A DNA stretch of 64,000 nucleotides, taken from contig JAZUDZ010000023.1 in assembly GCA_045639905.1 (NCBI GenBank), positions 62,001-126,000 of the forward strand, read 5' to 3'. The DNA is from RGIG426 sp045639905. Lineage in GTDB: Bacteria; Bacillota; Clostridia; Oscillospirales; Acutalibacteraceae. Of the stretch, positions 25,505 to 33,056 are shown piece by piece (the first letter of the stretch is position 1; every line of letters starts with the position of its first letter). The translations under genes and the position numbers were made by a program. The notes below the pieces were generated by a model, which saw only the letters and a list, made by a program, of their open reading frames with translations, did no database searches and was not told the origin of the DNA.

Positions 25505-25825
25505 ATGGACATTCAACTGAAAAGAGGACTTCTGGATGTATGCGTGTTGGCGGCCATACGAAGCGAAGACTCGTATGGTTACAAAATCATCAAAGATATG
25601 AAACCGTTTATCGAACTTTCCGAATCAACTTTATATACCATTTTGAAACGCCTGGAGATTGCAAAAATGCTGACCGTTCGCACGGTGGAACACGATGGAA
25701 GACTCCGAAAGTATTACCATATCACGGGTGACGGATTAAAACGCATTGACGAATTCAGAAATGACTGGAAAGAAATCCAGTCGATATACCGATTTGTTGC
25801 AAAGGAGGATGATGGCAATGAATAA
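25505..25825 (+). CDS. PadR-family transcriptional regulator
   Basis: A 106-residue winged-helix regulator starting MDIQLKRGLLDVCVLAAI. SYGYKIIKDM and SESTLYTILKRLE are the hallmark PadR helices; the wing is VEHDGRLRKYYHITGDG. PadR proteins of this short class repress the membrane-protein genes that follow them and are released by envelope-active drugs or other ligands. The next gene starts inside the last codons, with AAAGGAGG built into the end of this gene. It probably binds the operator at 25462-25486. Confidence 0.93.
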   Translation: MDIQLKRGLLDVCVLAAIRSEDSYGYKIIKDMKPFIELSESTLYTILKRLEIAKMLTVRTVEHDGRLRKYYHITGDGLKRIDEFRNDWKEIQSIYRFVAKEDDGNE

Positions 25826-26417
25826 GCAGGAATTCCTTGCACAGCTACGCCAAAACCTGTCAGGACTGCCAAAAGACGATATCGATGAACGCCTGGCTTT
25901 TTATGGCGAAATGATAGAAGACCGAATAGAAGACGGCATTCCTGAAGAAAACGCCGTTGGTGAAATAGGACCTGTTGATAATCTCGTGGAACAAATTATA
26001 GCAGACATTCCGCTCGGGAAGCTTGTAAAGGAAAAAATCACGCCAAAAAGAAAACTATCCATATGGGAAATCTTACTTTTGATACTCGGAACTCCGGTAT
26101 GGCTTCCTCTCCTAATTGCCGTGCTTGCCGTTGTTTTTTCCCTTTATGTTGTGTTATGGTCAGTTATCATTGTTCTTTGGTCTGTATTTGCTTCCTTTGT
26201 CGCCTGTGCTATAGCAGGCATAGCGGCAGGCATATATTTTGCCCGAATCGGTTATATTCCGACAGGAGTTGCCGTAATCGGTGCCGGAATTGTTTGTGCA
26301 GGTCTTTCCGTTTTTGTGTTTTTCGGATGCGTGGCAGCAACGAAAGGTATTTTGTACTTAACGAAAAAACTTGCAATCCGGATTAAAAATTGCTTTGTCA
26401 AAAAGGAGGATGCGTAA
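25818..26417 (+). CDS. DUF1700 (HAAS) family membrane protein
   Basis: A 199-residue protein with the HAAS domain at its N-terminus (MNKQEFLAQLRQNLSGLP, then the acidic YGEMIEDRIEDG and a glycine-rich helix). It is followed by about four hydrophobic helices between residues 85 and 180 and a basic C-terminus. HAAS proteins are encoded next to PadR regulators and are thought to sense membrane or envelope stress. The ATG at 25818 overlaps the padR stop by 8 bp, with AAAGGAGG nine bases upstream. Confidence 0.88.
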   Translation: MNKQEFLAQLRQNLSGLPKDDIDERLAFYGEMIEDRIEDGIPEENAVGEIGPVDNLVEQIIADIPLGKLVKEKITPKRKLSIWEILLLILGTPVWLPLLIAVLAVVFSLYVVLWSVIIVLWSVFASFVACAIAGIAAGIYFARIGYIPTGVAVIGAGIVCAGLSVFVFFGCVAATKGILYLTKKLAIRIKNCFVKKEDA

Positions 26418-27262
26418 TGAGTAAAACCACGAAAAGATGGCTTATTGCAGCAGCTTCTCTCGTAGCAATCGGAGCCATTCTGTTCGCAGCCGCAATGACA
26501 AAATACCACTGGGATTTTTCGTGTTTAAGCACAGAAAAATATGAAACCAGCACCCATGAAATCCGCGAACCATTCAGCAGCATCCAGTTGAACACGGTAA
26601 CCGCGGACATACTCCTTGCCCCTGCCGAAGACAACACATGCAAAGTAATTTGTTACGAAGAAGAAAAAATGAAGCATTCAGTGAGTGTTCAAAACGGTAC
26701 GCTGACCATTTGCGCCATTGATGAAAGGAATTGGCACGAACACATCAGTTTCAGTTTTCACTCGCCGAAAGTAACGGTTTATCTTCCAAAGGCAGAATAT
26801 ACATCCCTCACCGTCAAAGAAACCACCGGCAATATAAAAATCAATACGATTTCGGTAAATACGATTGATCTTTCCGTTTCGACCGGAGATATTTCTTTGT
26901 CTGATGTGATTTGTAAAGGCGACACAAAAACAAATATCACCACCGGTGCCATAAATGTGGCAAGCACGGTATGCCAGAATTTTGTTTCAACCGGAAATAC
27001 GGGGGACATTATCTTAAAAGACGTAAATGTCACGAAAAAAATCGAAATTCAAAGAGAAACCGGAGATGTCACATTTGACCACTCGGATGCCGCCGAAATC
27101 TCCGTAAAAACAACCACAGGCAGCGTCATCGGTTCTCTGCTTACGGAAAAAATCTTTGCTGTTAAATCCTCAACGGGTGACATCCATGTTCCCGAAACAA
27201 AAACGGGCGGAACATGCGAGATTATAACCGTAACCGGAGACATCAAGCTGAATATTGTGTAG
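26417..27262 (+). CDS. DUF4097 family beta-repeat protein with N-terminal anchor
   Basis: A 281-residue protein. One N-terminal transmembrane segment (about 8-25) is followed by a repeated beta-strand domain in which short units built on the pattern TTGxIxL or STGDI recur about every 18-20 residues (DUF4097, adhesin-like beta helix). It is predicted to face outside. Its ATG overlaps the DUF1700 stop (TAATG), and the padR-DUF1700-DUF4097 order is a common Firmicutes arrangement linked to envelope-stress response. The exact function is unknown. Confidence 0.88.
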   Translation: MSKTTKRWLIAAASLVAIGAILFAAAMTKYHWDFSCLSTEKYETSTHEIREPFSSIQLNTVTADILLAPAEDNTCKVICYEEEKMKHSVSVQNGTLTICAIDERNWHEHISFSFHSPKVTVYLPKAEYTSLTVKETTGNIKINTISVNTIDLSVSTGDISLSDVICKGDTKTNITTGAINVASTVCQNFVSTGNTGDIILKDVNVTKKIEIQRETGDVTFDHSDAAEISVKTTTGSVIGSLLTEKIFAVKSSTGDIHVPETKTGGTCEIITVTGDIKLNIV

Positions 27263-27265
27263 AAT

Positions 27266-27308
27266 CAAAAAAGACATCTGCAATCGTTTTGATTACAGAT
27301 GTCTTTTT
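27266..27308. terminator. Bidirectional terminator between convergent genes
   Basis: AAAAAAGACATCTG pairs with CAGATGTCTTTTTT around a partly paired loop; T tracts exist on both strands. It serves the DUF4097 operon and the convergent acetyltransferase. Confidence 0.85.
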
Positions 27309-27806
27309 TCATACACGTAAAAATCCCTCAAATACACCGGGGGAAGATCCTTCTATCGGTGTTGCACCACAACATTTGTTATAATATTCCCATTTTTCGG
27401 TATCACCGATTACGGCATACCCGTACCCTTCCTCTTTCATGGCGTGAAGGCAGGACAACATTACAGCTCGTCCAATGCCTTTCATTCTCGCCTCCGGCGT
27501 CACTCCGGTCGGACCGAACATGCCTTTACAGGTAGCATCATAGGCCGCAAATCCGAGGAGTTTCGGCTTTTCTCCATCCTTTTCCTCAACCGCAATATAG
27601 ACTCCCTTCGGGCTTCTGTAAAAAGCACTCATTACTTCTCCCGCCCAAACAGGTCCGAAAGTCTCCTCAATCCATTTTGACAGATAGGGCTGTTCCGGTC
27701 CGATTGGTTTACGAACCACAATGCCTTCTTTTTTTAGTTCATCCAAAAATGGATTGACATCCGGCAAATCATACAAACGAACCAGCATATCCAGCGGCTC
27801 ATGCAT
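27309..27806 (-). CDS. GNAT-family N-acetyltransferase
   Basis: A 165-residue acetyl-CoA-dependent transferase of unknown substrate. The acetyl-CoA loop is RMKGIGRAVML near residue 105, after the strand GPTGVTPEA, and the C-terminal strand YAVIGDTEKWEYYNKCCGA is typical of the superfamily. The ATG at 27806 (MHEPLDMLV) has GAGGGAG at suitable distance; in-frame upstream GTG/TTG codons sit too close to that site. Its own promoter lies at 27839-27867. Confidence 0.83.
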   Translation of the reverse strand: MHEPLDMLVRLYDLPDVNPFLDELKKEGIVVRKPIGPEQPYLSKWIEETFGPVWAGEVMSAFYRSPKGVYIAVEEKDGEKPKLLGFAAYDATCKGMFGPTGVTPEARMKGIGRAVMLSCLHAMKEEGYGYAVIGDTEKWEYYNKCCGATPIEGSSPGVFEGFLRV

Positions 27807-27838
27807 TTTCAACACACTCCCTCTCTATTAATATCTAC

Positions 27839-27867
27839 AGTATATCTTTTCCCCGTTGCAAACTCAA
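27839..27867 (-). promoter_or_regulatory. Promoter for the GNAT gene at 27309
   Basis: On the minus strand TTGAGT (27862-27867), a 17-bp spacer and TATACT (27839-27844). Confidence 0.6.
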
Positions 27868-27906
27868 GAAAAAAGACAGGCAACAGGTTGATTTTCCCTT
27901 TCTCCC

Positions 27907-27935
27907 TTGTTTATACCATCCTTTTTTGATAGAAT
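27907..27935 (+). promoter_or_regulatory. Promoter for the HAD-epimerase pair
   Basis: TTGTTT (27907-27912), 17-bp spacer and TAGAAT (27930-27935) with an extended TG one base upstream. Confidence 0.5.
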
Positions 27936-27979
27936 AACAAAAGAATTTAATTTGTTTTGCACAGAACAAGGAGGCTATC

Positions 27980-28621
27980 ATGGCAGTTACGCACATCTTA
28001 TTTGACTTAGACGGAACCATTATTGATTCCTGCGAGGGTGTTTGGAACGGTGTCAAGCACGCTCTTCGGTCTTTAAACGAGCCCATCCCGGACACGGAAA
28101 CCCTGAAATTGTTTATCGGCCCGCCGCTGGAGTACTCATTCCGCAATTTTTGCGGTTTTGATGACGAAAAAATCCGTAAAGCGGTTGTCCTTTACAGAGA
28201 ATATTACGGAACAGAAGGATGGAAGCACAGCATTCTATACCCCGGCGTAAAAGAAACCTTAAAATCCTTGCACGCCAAGGGATACAAAATGTTCATCGCC
28301 ACATCCAAGCCCGGTGTTTATGCAGAACAAATTGCCGAATATTTAGGGATTGCCCCTTATCTCTCCGCTGTCGTCGGGTGTGGACTTGACGGCACACGCA
28401 ACACGAAGAAGGAAGTTATGCAATGCGTTTTGGATACGTATAACATTCCCCTTGAGCAGGCCATTATGGTCGGCGATCGTAAATTTGATATGATTCCGTC
28501 CGGCGAACTCGGTTTAAAAACCGTAGCCGCCCTGTTCGGATTCGGAACCTATGAAGAACTCAGTTCCTTTAACCCCACTTACTATGCGAAATCCTTCTCT
28601 GATTTGGACGAATTATTCTGA
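27980..28621 (+). CDS. HAD-superfamily phosphatase (Gph/PgpB-like)
   Basis: A 213-residue HAD hydrolase. Motif I DLDGTIIDS provides the nucleophile and acid aspartates, motif II is the Thr in FIATSKPG and motif IV is VGDRKFDM. A helical cap lies between motifs I and II as in phosphoglycolate phosphatases and pyrophosphatase-type HADs. The substrate cannot be named from sequence. AAGGAGG precedes the ATG. It is followed after 15 bp by an epimerase gene, so a sugar-phosphate role is possible but only positional. Confidence 0.88.
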   Translation: MAVTHILFDLDGTIIDSCEGVWNGVKHALRSLNEPIPDTETLKLFIGPPLEYSFRNFCGFDDEKIRKAVVLYREYYGTEGWKHSILYPGVKETLKSLHAKGYKMFIATSKPGVYAEQIAEYLGIAPYLSAVVGCGLDGTRNTKKEVMQCVLDTYNIPLEQAIMVGDRKFDMIPSGELGLKTVAALFGFGTYEELSSFNPTYYAKSFSDLDELF

Positions 28622-28636
28622 GAAAGGCGAAAACCA

Positions 28637-29557
28637 ATGAATAAACAAACTGTTTTGGTTACCGGTGCCACCAGTTTTCTGGGACGGCATATTGTCAAGG
28701 CCCTTTTGGAAGACGGTCATACCGTTTATGCCACCGCACGAAAGGATTCTCCCCGTCTGGAAACCTTATCAAGTTTCAAAAATCTCCGCATCATCACCTT
28801 CAGCTTGGGAGATTCCACCGAAAACCTTGCCAAGCAAATTGCCTCTATTGATTGCTGCATTCACTTGGCCTGGGCCGGCACTACTGAGGCCACACGTAAC
28901 GACCCATCCGTCCATCAAAAGAACGTGGAAGACTCTTTGGATTTGATGAAAATGACCGCATCCTGCGGATGCAAACGCTTTATTTTTGCCGGATCACAAG
29001 CCGAATATGGTATTCACAAAAATCTCATTTCGGAAAGTTCTTCCTGCAACCCCGTATCGGAATACGGAAAATATAAATATGCCTTCGGTGTGCAGGCGGA
29101 AGCCTTGGCAAAAGAACTGCAAATCGACTTTGTCCACCCCAGAATCTTCAGCGTATATGGTCCCGACGACCACCCACACACCCTGATTTCCTCTTGTGTG
29201 CGTACGTTTCTTGCCGGAGAGCAAATGCAAATGAGTGCTTGCGAGAACTGGTGGAACTTTTTATACATTGATGACTTGGCGGACTTGTTTGTGAAATTCG
29301 TTACTTTTAACGGCAGTTTGTCTTCAAAAGGATGCATATATAATGTTGCCGGCACAGACACCCGTGTTTTGAAAGAGTTTGTTATGCAGGTGTATGCATT
29401 ATGTGGCGAAAAAGGAACCCCGGTATTCGGTGAACGCCCCATCAAACCGGAAGGTGTTGTGCAGTTGCAACCGGACATGACAAAAACCTGCGAAACACTC
29501 CGGTGGAAGCCGAAATATTCCTTTGAGGAAGGCATCAACGCAATTATCCTCAAATAA
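28637..29557 (+). CDS. NAD-dependent epimerase/dehydratase (extended SDR)
   Basis: A 306-residue nucleotide-sugar-type enzyme. The Rossmann glycine motif is TGATSFLGRHI (10-20), DCCIHLAWAG follows the cofactor strand, and YGKYK is the catalytic YxxxK. The C-terminal region resembles UDP-glucose/GDP-mannose epimerases, but the substrate is not readable. It follows the HAD gene with a modest AGAAAGG site. Downstream come an anonymous spacer and a hairpin terminator at 29734. Confidence 0.88.
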   Translation: MNKQTVLVTGATSFLGRHIVKALLEDGHTVYATARKDSPRLETLSSFKNLRIITFSLGDSTENLAKQIASIDCCIHLAWAGTTEATRNDPSVHQKNVEDSLDLMKMTASCGCKRFIFAGSQAEYGIHKNLISESSSCNPVSEYGKYKYAFGVQAEALAKELQIDFVHPRIFSVYGPDDHPHTLISSCVRTFLAGEQMQMSACENWWNFLYIDDLADLFVKFVTFNGSLSSKGCIYNVAGTDTRVLKEFVMQVYALCGEKGTPVFGERPIKPEGVVQLQPDMTKTCETLRWKPKYSFEEGINAIILK

Positions 29558-29733
29558 GCAACAAAAAAGGTCGAACGTTTCCCAACGGAAAGATAAGGAA
29601 GTATTTTCCAATATATTCTTTTTCTTCCTGTGGGGTATTAGGGGCTTGCTCCTAAAAAATAAGTCGATGCAAATCGGCTTTGAGCGGAAAAATATATAAT
29701 TTTCCCCTCCTTGATATTGTATGAGACAAAGAT
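29558..29733. other. Non-coding spacer without a recognised gene
   Basis: There is no open frame with a ribosome site on either strand. It holds only weak inverted repeats (TAGGGG/CTCCTA near 29640 and GGAAAA/TTTTCC near 29683-29704). It may be decayed sequence or an RNA leader remnant; nothing identifies it. Confidence 0.5.
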
Positions 29734-29770
29734 ACCCGCTGAAAAAGAAAACTTTTCAGCGGGTTGTTTC
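29734..29770 (+). terminator. Terminator after the epimerase gene
   Basis: ACCCGCTGAAAA (29734-29745) pairs with TTTTCAGCGGGT (29753-29764), followed by TGTTTCTTTT on the plus strand. Confidence 0.75.
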
Positions 29771-29774
29771 TTTT

Positions 29775-29802
29775 AGCTCGACAAATTGGGATTTGTCGAG
29801 CT
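29775..29802. other. Second hairpin beside the terminator
   Basis: A perfect 12-bp inverted repeat, AGCTCGACAAAT (29775-29786) with ATTTGTCGAGCT (29791-29802), loop TGGG. It lies 4 bp after the stop of the minus-strand gene at 29807 and probably ends that transcript, although its T tract is weak. Confidence 0.6.
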
Positions 29803-29806
29803 ATCA

Positions 29807-30136
29807 CTATATTCCGAAGTGAATGATATATTTATTGTCTTCTTTTGCTTTTATCATCAATTCTTTGAGTTTTTCGGTACCAACAGCTCCATCGATCAGT
29901 TCAATAAACAAGTCCATCGAATCAGGTGGGATTAAGGTGATACCGCAATATGCCAGATTCTTATTAGGGTTATACAAGGTGTGCCAAAAGCAATCAACAA
30001 CCGACAATTTCGGCAGCAGCACTTCAATATAATCATCATCAACAGTGATACAATTATATTTTTCCGGCTCATATACTTCAAATACCTCTTCCGGTTGCGG
30101 GTCAAACGTCATTATTCCAAATTCATGCTTTGGCAT
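29807..30136 (-). CDS. Small soluble protein of unknown function
   Basis: Not recognised. It has 109 residues, acidic, with no signal or membrane segment; a central LLPKLSVVDCFWHTLYN and a lysine/glutamate-rich C-terminus stand out. GAGGAG lies before the ATG and the gene follows an acetyltransferase by 27 bp, so it is the last gene of a three-gene unit (30706, 30164, 29807). No catalytic motif is visible. Confidence 0.7.
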   Translation of the reverse strand: MPKHEFGIMTFDPQPEEVFEVYEPEKYNCITVDDDYIEVLLPKLSVVDCFWHTLYNPNKNLAYCGITLIPPDSMDLFIELIDGAVGTEKLKELMIKAKEDNKYIIHFGI

Positions 30137-30163
30137 TTGTTCTTCTCCTCAAATTCTGATTTG

Positions 30164-30709
30164 TTAATACATCTCATATTTGATGTTACTGAACAATCGA
30201 AAAACATCCTTATCAACCTGTGGCTTTTTCGTTCGATCTTTTTTTGTATGGCAATGTCCGCACTTTGTGGTGATTTGATGAGGATAAATGGACATTTGAA
30301 GGCACATAACCGTATCTTCTTCAAACGGATCCCCTTCCGCTTTGAAACCAATACTTTCATAAAAAGGGACCACCGGCACCTGGGAATGAATTTCTATTTT
30401 TTTTGCTCCATGTCGGAATGCGTAATCCATCAAAATTCGAACGGCAAAGTCACCATAGCCCTTGCGGCGACATTCTTTCAGGACGGACACCCGACCAATC
30501 ATGCAAATCCCTTCGTCAACCGGATAAACACGACCGGTTCCCACCGGTTTTTCGTTATCATCAAAAAGAACCACATGTGTCGAGATGGCATCAATATCGT
30601 CAAGCTCTATCTCCAGCGGAATATTTTGTTCTTCCACAAATACCTGCTTGCGAACCTCTATGGCCTTTGAAATATCTCCACCGGGATGGATAATCTTTCC
30701 GTGTATCAT
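30164..30709 (-). CDS. GNAT acetyltransferase with CGHCH tail
   Basis: A 181-residue protein. Residues 1-145 form a GNAT domain of the ElaA-like kind (RKQVFVEEQNIPLEIELDD; acetyl-CoA loop RRKGYGDFAVR; PFYESIGFKAEGDPFEED). The C-terminal 35 residues extend beyond the domain and carry CGHCH followed by a lysine-rich stretch, perhaps binding metal. It overlaps the upstream Cys-rich gene by 4 bp (ATGA), so translation is coupled. The substrate is unknown. Confidence 0.85.
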   Translation of the reverse strand: MIHGKIIHPGGDISKAIEVRKQVFVEEQNIPLEIELDDIDAISTHVVLFDDNEKPVGTGRVYPVDEGICMIGRVSVLKECRRKGYGDFAVRILMDYAFRHGAKKIEIHSQVPVVPFYESIGFKAEGDPFEEDTVMCLQMSIYPHQITTKCGHCHTKKDRTKKPQVDKDVFRLFSNIKYEMY

Positions 30710-31149
30710 CCTTCAACCTCTTTTTTGCGAATTCCCGCTTGGATTGACACAATACGGGCCCCGCCTTGATTCATTGCGCTTTCTTCCTCGAAAGTCATTT
30801 GGCGGCCGCAAACCGGGCAAAGCGGTTCACTGACATCTTCCATCTCCAAATGAAGCAAAAGTTTCTTTTGGCTGGCAATGCAAGCTTTTTGGGGATGAGA
30901 AACAATCTCCGCATGGCCACATTCACAGGCTTTACATTTTACCGTGCTTTCTTTCTGACTTTTACGGGCATTCTGCATCATTTTCAGCAAGCGAGGACAA
31001 TACAGCAGGTCCGATGGTGCGGATTTTACGGCAGGCAACATGGAAAAATCATCAATCATATCAAGAGAACAACGTCCGGTTTTCATAAAATAACACGTGT
31101 TCTTGTTCAACAAAATCGTGGCCTCCAGTAAGCCTCTTGCTTCTGACAT
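30706..31149 (-). CDS. Cysteine-rich protein of unknown function
   Basis: A 147-residue soluble protein with eleven cysteines. The KCKACECGH segment, a later KACIA and CPVCGRQM look like zinc-ribbon elements, and CYFMKTGRCS near residue 19 adds another pair. It is not a recognised family. GGAGG stands before the ATG at 31149, a promoter lies at 31182-31210, and the end overlaps the GNAT gene by 4 bp. A nucleic-acid-binding or metal-sensing role is possible but not shown. Confidence 0.7.
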   Translation of the reverse strand: MSEARGLLEATILLNKNTCYFMKTGRCSLDMIDDFSMLPAVKSAPSDLLYCPRLLKMMQNARKSQKESTVKCKACECGHAEIVSHPQKACIASQKKLLLHLEMEDVSEPLCPVCGRQMTFEEESAMNQGGARIVSIQAGIRKKEVEG

Positions 31150-31181
31150 CGTATCCGCCTCCTTTTTCTAACCTGTGAAAA

Positions 31182-31210
31182 ATAGTAGCATATTTCCACT
31201 GGTTTATCAA
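31182..31210 (-). promoter_or_regulatory. Promoter for the Cys-rich/GNAT unit
   Basis: On the minus strand TTGATA (31205-31210), a 17-bp spacer and TACTAT (31182-31187). Confidence 0.6.
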
Positions 31211-31265
31211 CACAAAAAAGTCAAAGAAATGTGCCAAAAACAGCTGATTTTTTCCTTAATGTCAT

Positions 31266-31295
31266 TTGACTTTTGAGGGTGCATTGGTATATAAT
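31266..31295 (+). promoter_or_regulatory. Sigma-A promoter of the plsX-leuS operon
   Basis: TTGACT (31266-31271), 18-bp spacer and perfect TATAAT (31290-31295). The expected start is near 31302, upstream of the palindrome at 31313. Confidence 0.75.
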
Positions 31296-31312
31296 AAGTC
31301 GATTATTATGTG

Positions 31313-31329
31313 CGCGTAATTATTACGCG
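31313..31329. promoter_or_regulatory. Palindrome in the plsX leader, possible operator
   Basis: CGCGTAAT, one central T, then ATTACGCG: a perfect 17-base palindrome just after the expected transcription start. An outer pair TAAGTCG (31295-31301) and CGACTTA (31328-31334) flanks it. It could be a repressor site for fatty-acid genes or an RNA hairpin; it does not look like the Bacillus FapR consensus. Confidence 0.5.
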
Positions 31330-31351
31330 ACTTATAAAGGAGGCAAAATCC

Positions 31352-32371
31352 ATGCATATTCTTCTTGATGCATTTGGAGGGGACTACGCGCCGGACGAGG
31401 CCATTAAAGGTGCCGCTCAAGCCGTGAAAGCTTATGGGCACAAGGTTACGTTAGTCGGCCCCGAAGCTCAAATCAACAGTCGCATACAGGCTTTGTCTGT
31501 TTCAATGGACGGGCTGGATATTTTAGATGCTGCAGAAGTAATCTCCATGGAAGATGAGCCTCGAAGCATTTTGAAAGCACACAAAGACTGCTCTATGGCC
31601 GTTGGCCTTCGCGCTTTGGCCGAGGGGCAGGGAGACGCCTTCGTTTCCGGCGGGAGCACCGGTGCTCTTCTGATGGGAGCCACATTTCTTGTCAAACGAA
31701 TCAAAGGGGTCTCCAGACCGGCGCTCGGCACCGTTTTAAACACCGGAAAGGAACCGTTCATGCTTTTGGATATGGGTGCCAATGCAGACTGTCGTCCGGA
31801 GATGCTTGTGCAATTCGCCCAAATGGGCAACCAGTATATGTCGCATGTTGTTCGTCTCCCCCATGATCCTCGTATCGGACTGCTGAACATCGGAGCCGAA
31901 GATACAAAAGGAGGAACCCTCCAGCACGACACATTTGCACTTTTGAAAACCAGCGACGACTTAAACTTTATCGGAAATGTGGAAGCTCGTGACGTTATTT
32001 CCGGCGGTGCGGATGTTATCGTCGCCGACGGTTTTTCCGGAAACGTTTTGCTGAAAGGAATGGAAGGAGCCCTAACCTTTGTGTTACACGAAGTCAAAGG
32101 GGCCTTTATGAAAAACCTCAAAACAAAACTGGCCGGGCTTATGATGAAATCCAGTGTTTCCGAACTTAAACAAAAATTTAATTCCAGTGAATACGGCGGT
32201 GCCGTATTGCTGGGTGTGAAAAAACCGGTCATCAAAGCTCACGGAAACTCTGATGCTTTGGCATTCCAAAACGCCATTCGCGTTGCTGCCGAAGCTGCCG
32301 AGTCCAAGCTGTGCGAGCGAATTGAAGAGGCCATTAAGCAAACCGGTTCTGAGGAGGACGCCAATGAATAA
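31352..32371 (+). CDS. plsX: Phosphate acyltransferase PlsX
   Basis: Makes acyl-phosphate from acyl-ACP for phospholipid synthesis by the PlsX/PlsY route. It has 339 residues; the N-terminal MHILLDAFGGDYAPDEAIKG and the loops SGGSTGALLMGA and GFSGNVLLKGMEG are diagnostic. The ATG at 31352 follows AAAGGAGG. It heads a long operon; rnc starts inside its last codons (8-bp overlap). The acpP gene often found between plsX and rnc is missing here. Confidence 0.95.
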   Translation: MHILLDAFGGDYAPDEAIKGAAQAVKAYGHKVTLVGPEAQINSRIQALSVSMDGLDILDAAEVISMEDEPRSILKAHKDCSMAVGLRALAEGQGDAFVSGGSTGALLMGATFLVKRIKGVSRPALGTVLNTGKEPFMLLDMGANADCRPEMLVQFAQMGNQYMSHVVRLPHDPRIGLLNIGAEDTKGGTLQHDTFALLKTSDDLNFIGNVEARDVISGGADVIVADGFSGNVLLKGMEGALTFVLHEVKGAFMKNLKTKLAGLMMKSSVSELKQKFNSSEYGGAVLLGVKKPVIKAHGNSDALAFQNAIRVAAEAAESKLCERIEEAIKQTGSEEDANE

Positions 32372-33038
32372 CCTGGACGAATTTATGAATCGGCTGGGGT
32401 ATTCTTTCCGAAATCCGTCTTTGCTGGAGCAGGCCCTGACACATTCTTCCTATGCCAATGAACACCGCCTGGTCAGCAATGAACGACTAGAGTTTCTGGG
32501 CGATTCCGTTCTCAGCTTTATCGCCGCCGATTATCTCTATGCAGAAAGTAAGGAAGACGAAGGTCAATTGACAAAAGAGCGTTCTTCAGCTGTTTGCCAA
32601 AAAGCCCTGGCTTCTTATTCCGAGAGCCTGGAAGTCGGCTCGTTTTTAAAGCTCGGAAAAGGTGAAAACCTGGGAGGGGGACGGGAAAACCCCTCCATTT
32701 TGGAGGATGCCTTTGAGGCCATTGTCGGTGCCATCTACCTGGATGGCGGGATGGAAGCTGCAAAACAATTTGCCCTCCCGTTTGTACAAAATGAACTGAA
32801 AAACCGCAAAACACATGTCTTCAAAGACTATAAAACCCAGCTACAGGAAATCATTCAACAAAACCCCGGCGAAACACTGAAATATGTACTCGTTGACGAG
32901 TCAGGGCCGGATCATAACAAACGTTTTACCTTTGAGGTGCACCTAAACAGCAACGTCATCGGTAAAGGAAAAGCAAAAACTAAAAAAGAGGCCGAGCAGC
33001 TTGCTGCCAAAGAAGCCTTGGCCCTAATGGGATACTAA
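32364..33038 (+). CDS. rnc: Ribonuclease III
   Basis: Double-strand-specific endonuclease for rRNA and mRNA processing. It has 224 residues. The signature NERLEFLGDSVL (39-50) and the second acidic motif EDAFEAIVGAIYLDGG provide the metal site; a double-stranded RNA-binding domain fills about 150-224 (DYKTQLQEIIQQ, KEAEQLAAKEAL). The ATG at 32364 overlaps the end of plsX and uses GAGGAGG within it. smc follows after 18 bp. Confidence 0.96.
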   Translation: MNNLDEFMNRLGYSFRNPSLLEQALTHSSYANEHRLVSNERLEFLGDSVLSFIAADYLYAESKEDEGQLTKERSSAVCQKALASYSESLEVGSFLKLGKGENLGGGRENPSILEDAFEAIVGAIYLDGGMEAAKQFALPFVQNELKNRKTHVFKDYKTQLQEIIQQNPGETLKYVLVDESGPDHNKRFTFEVHLNSNVIGKGKAKTKKEAEQLAAKEALALMGY

Positions 33039-33056
33039 TTAGAGGAGCGTAGTCGC

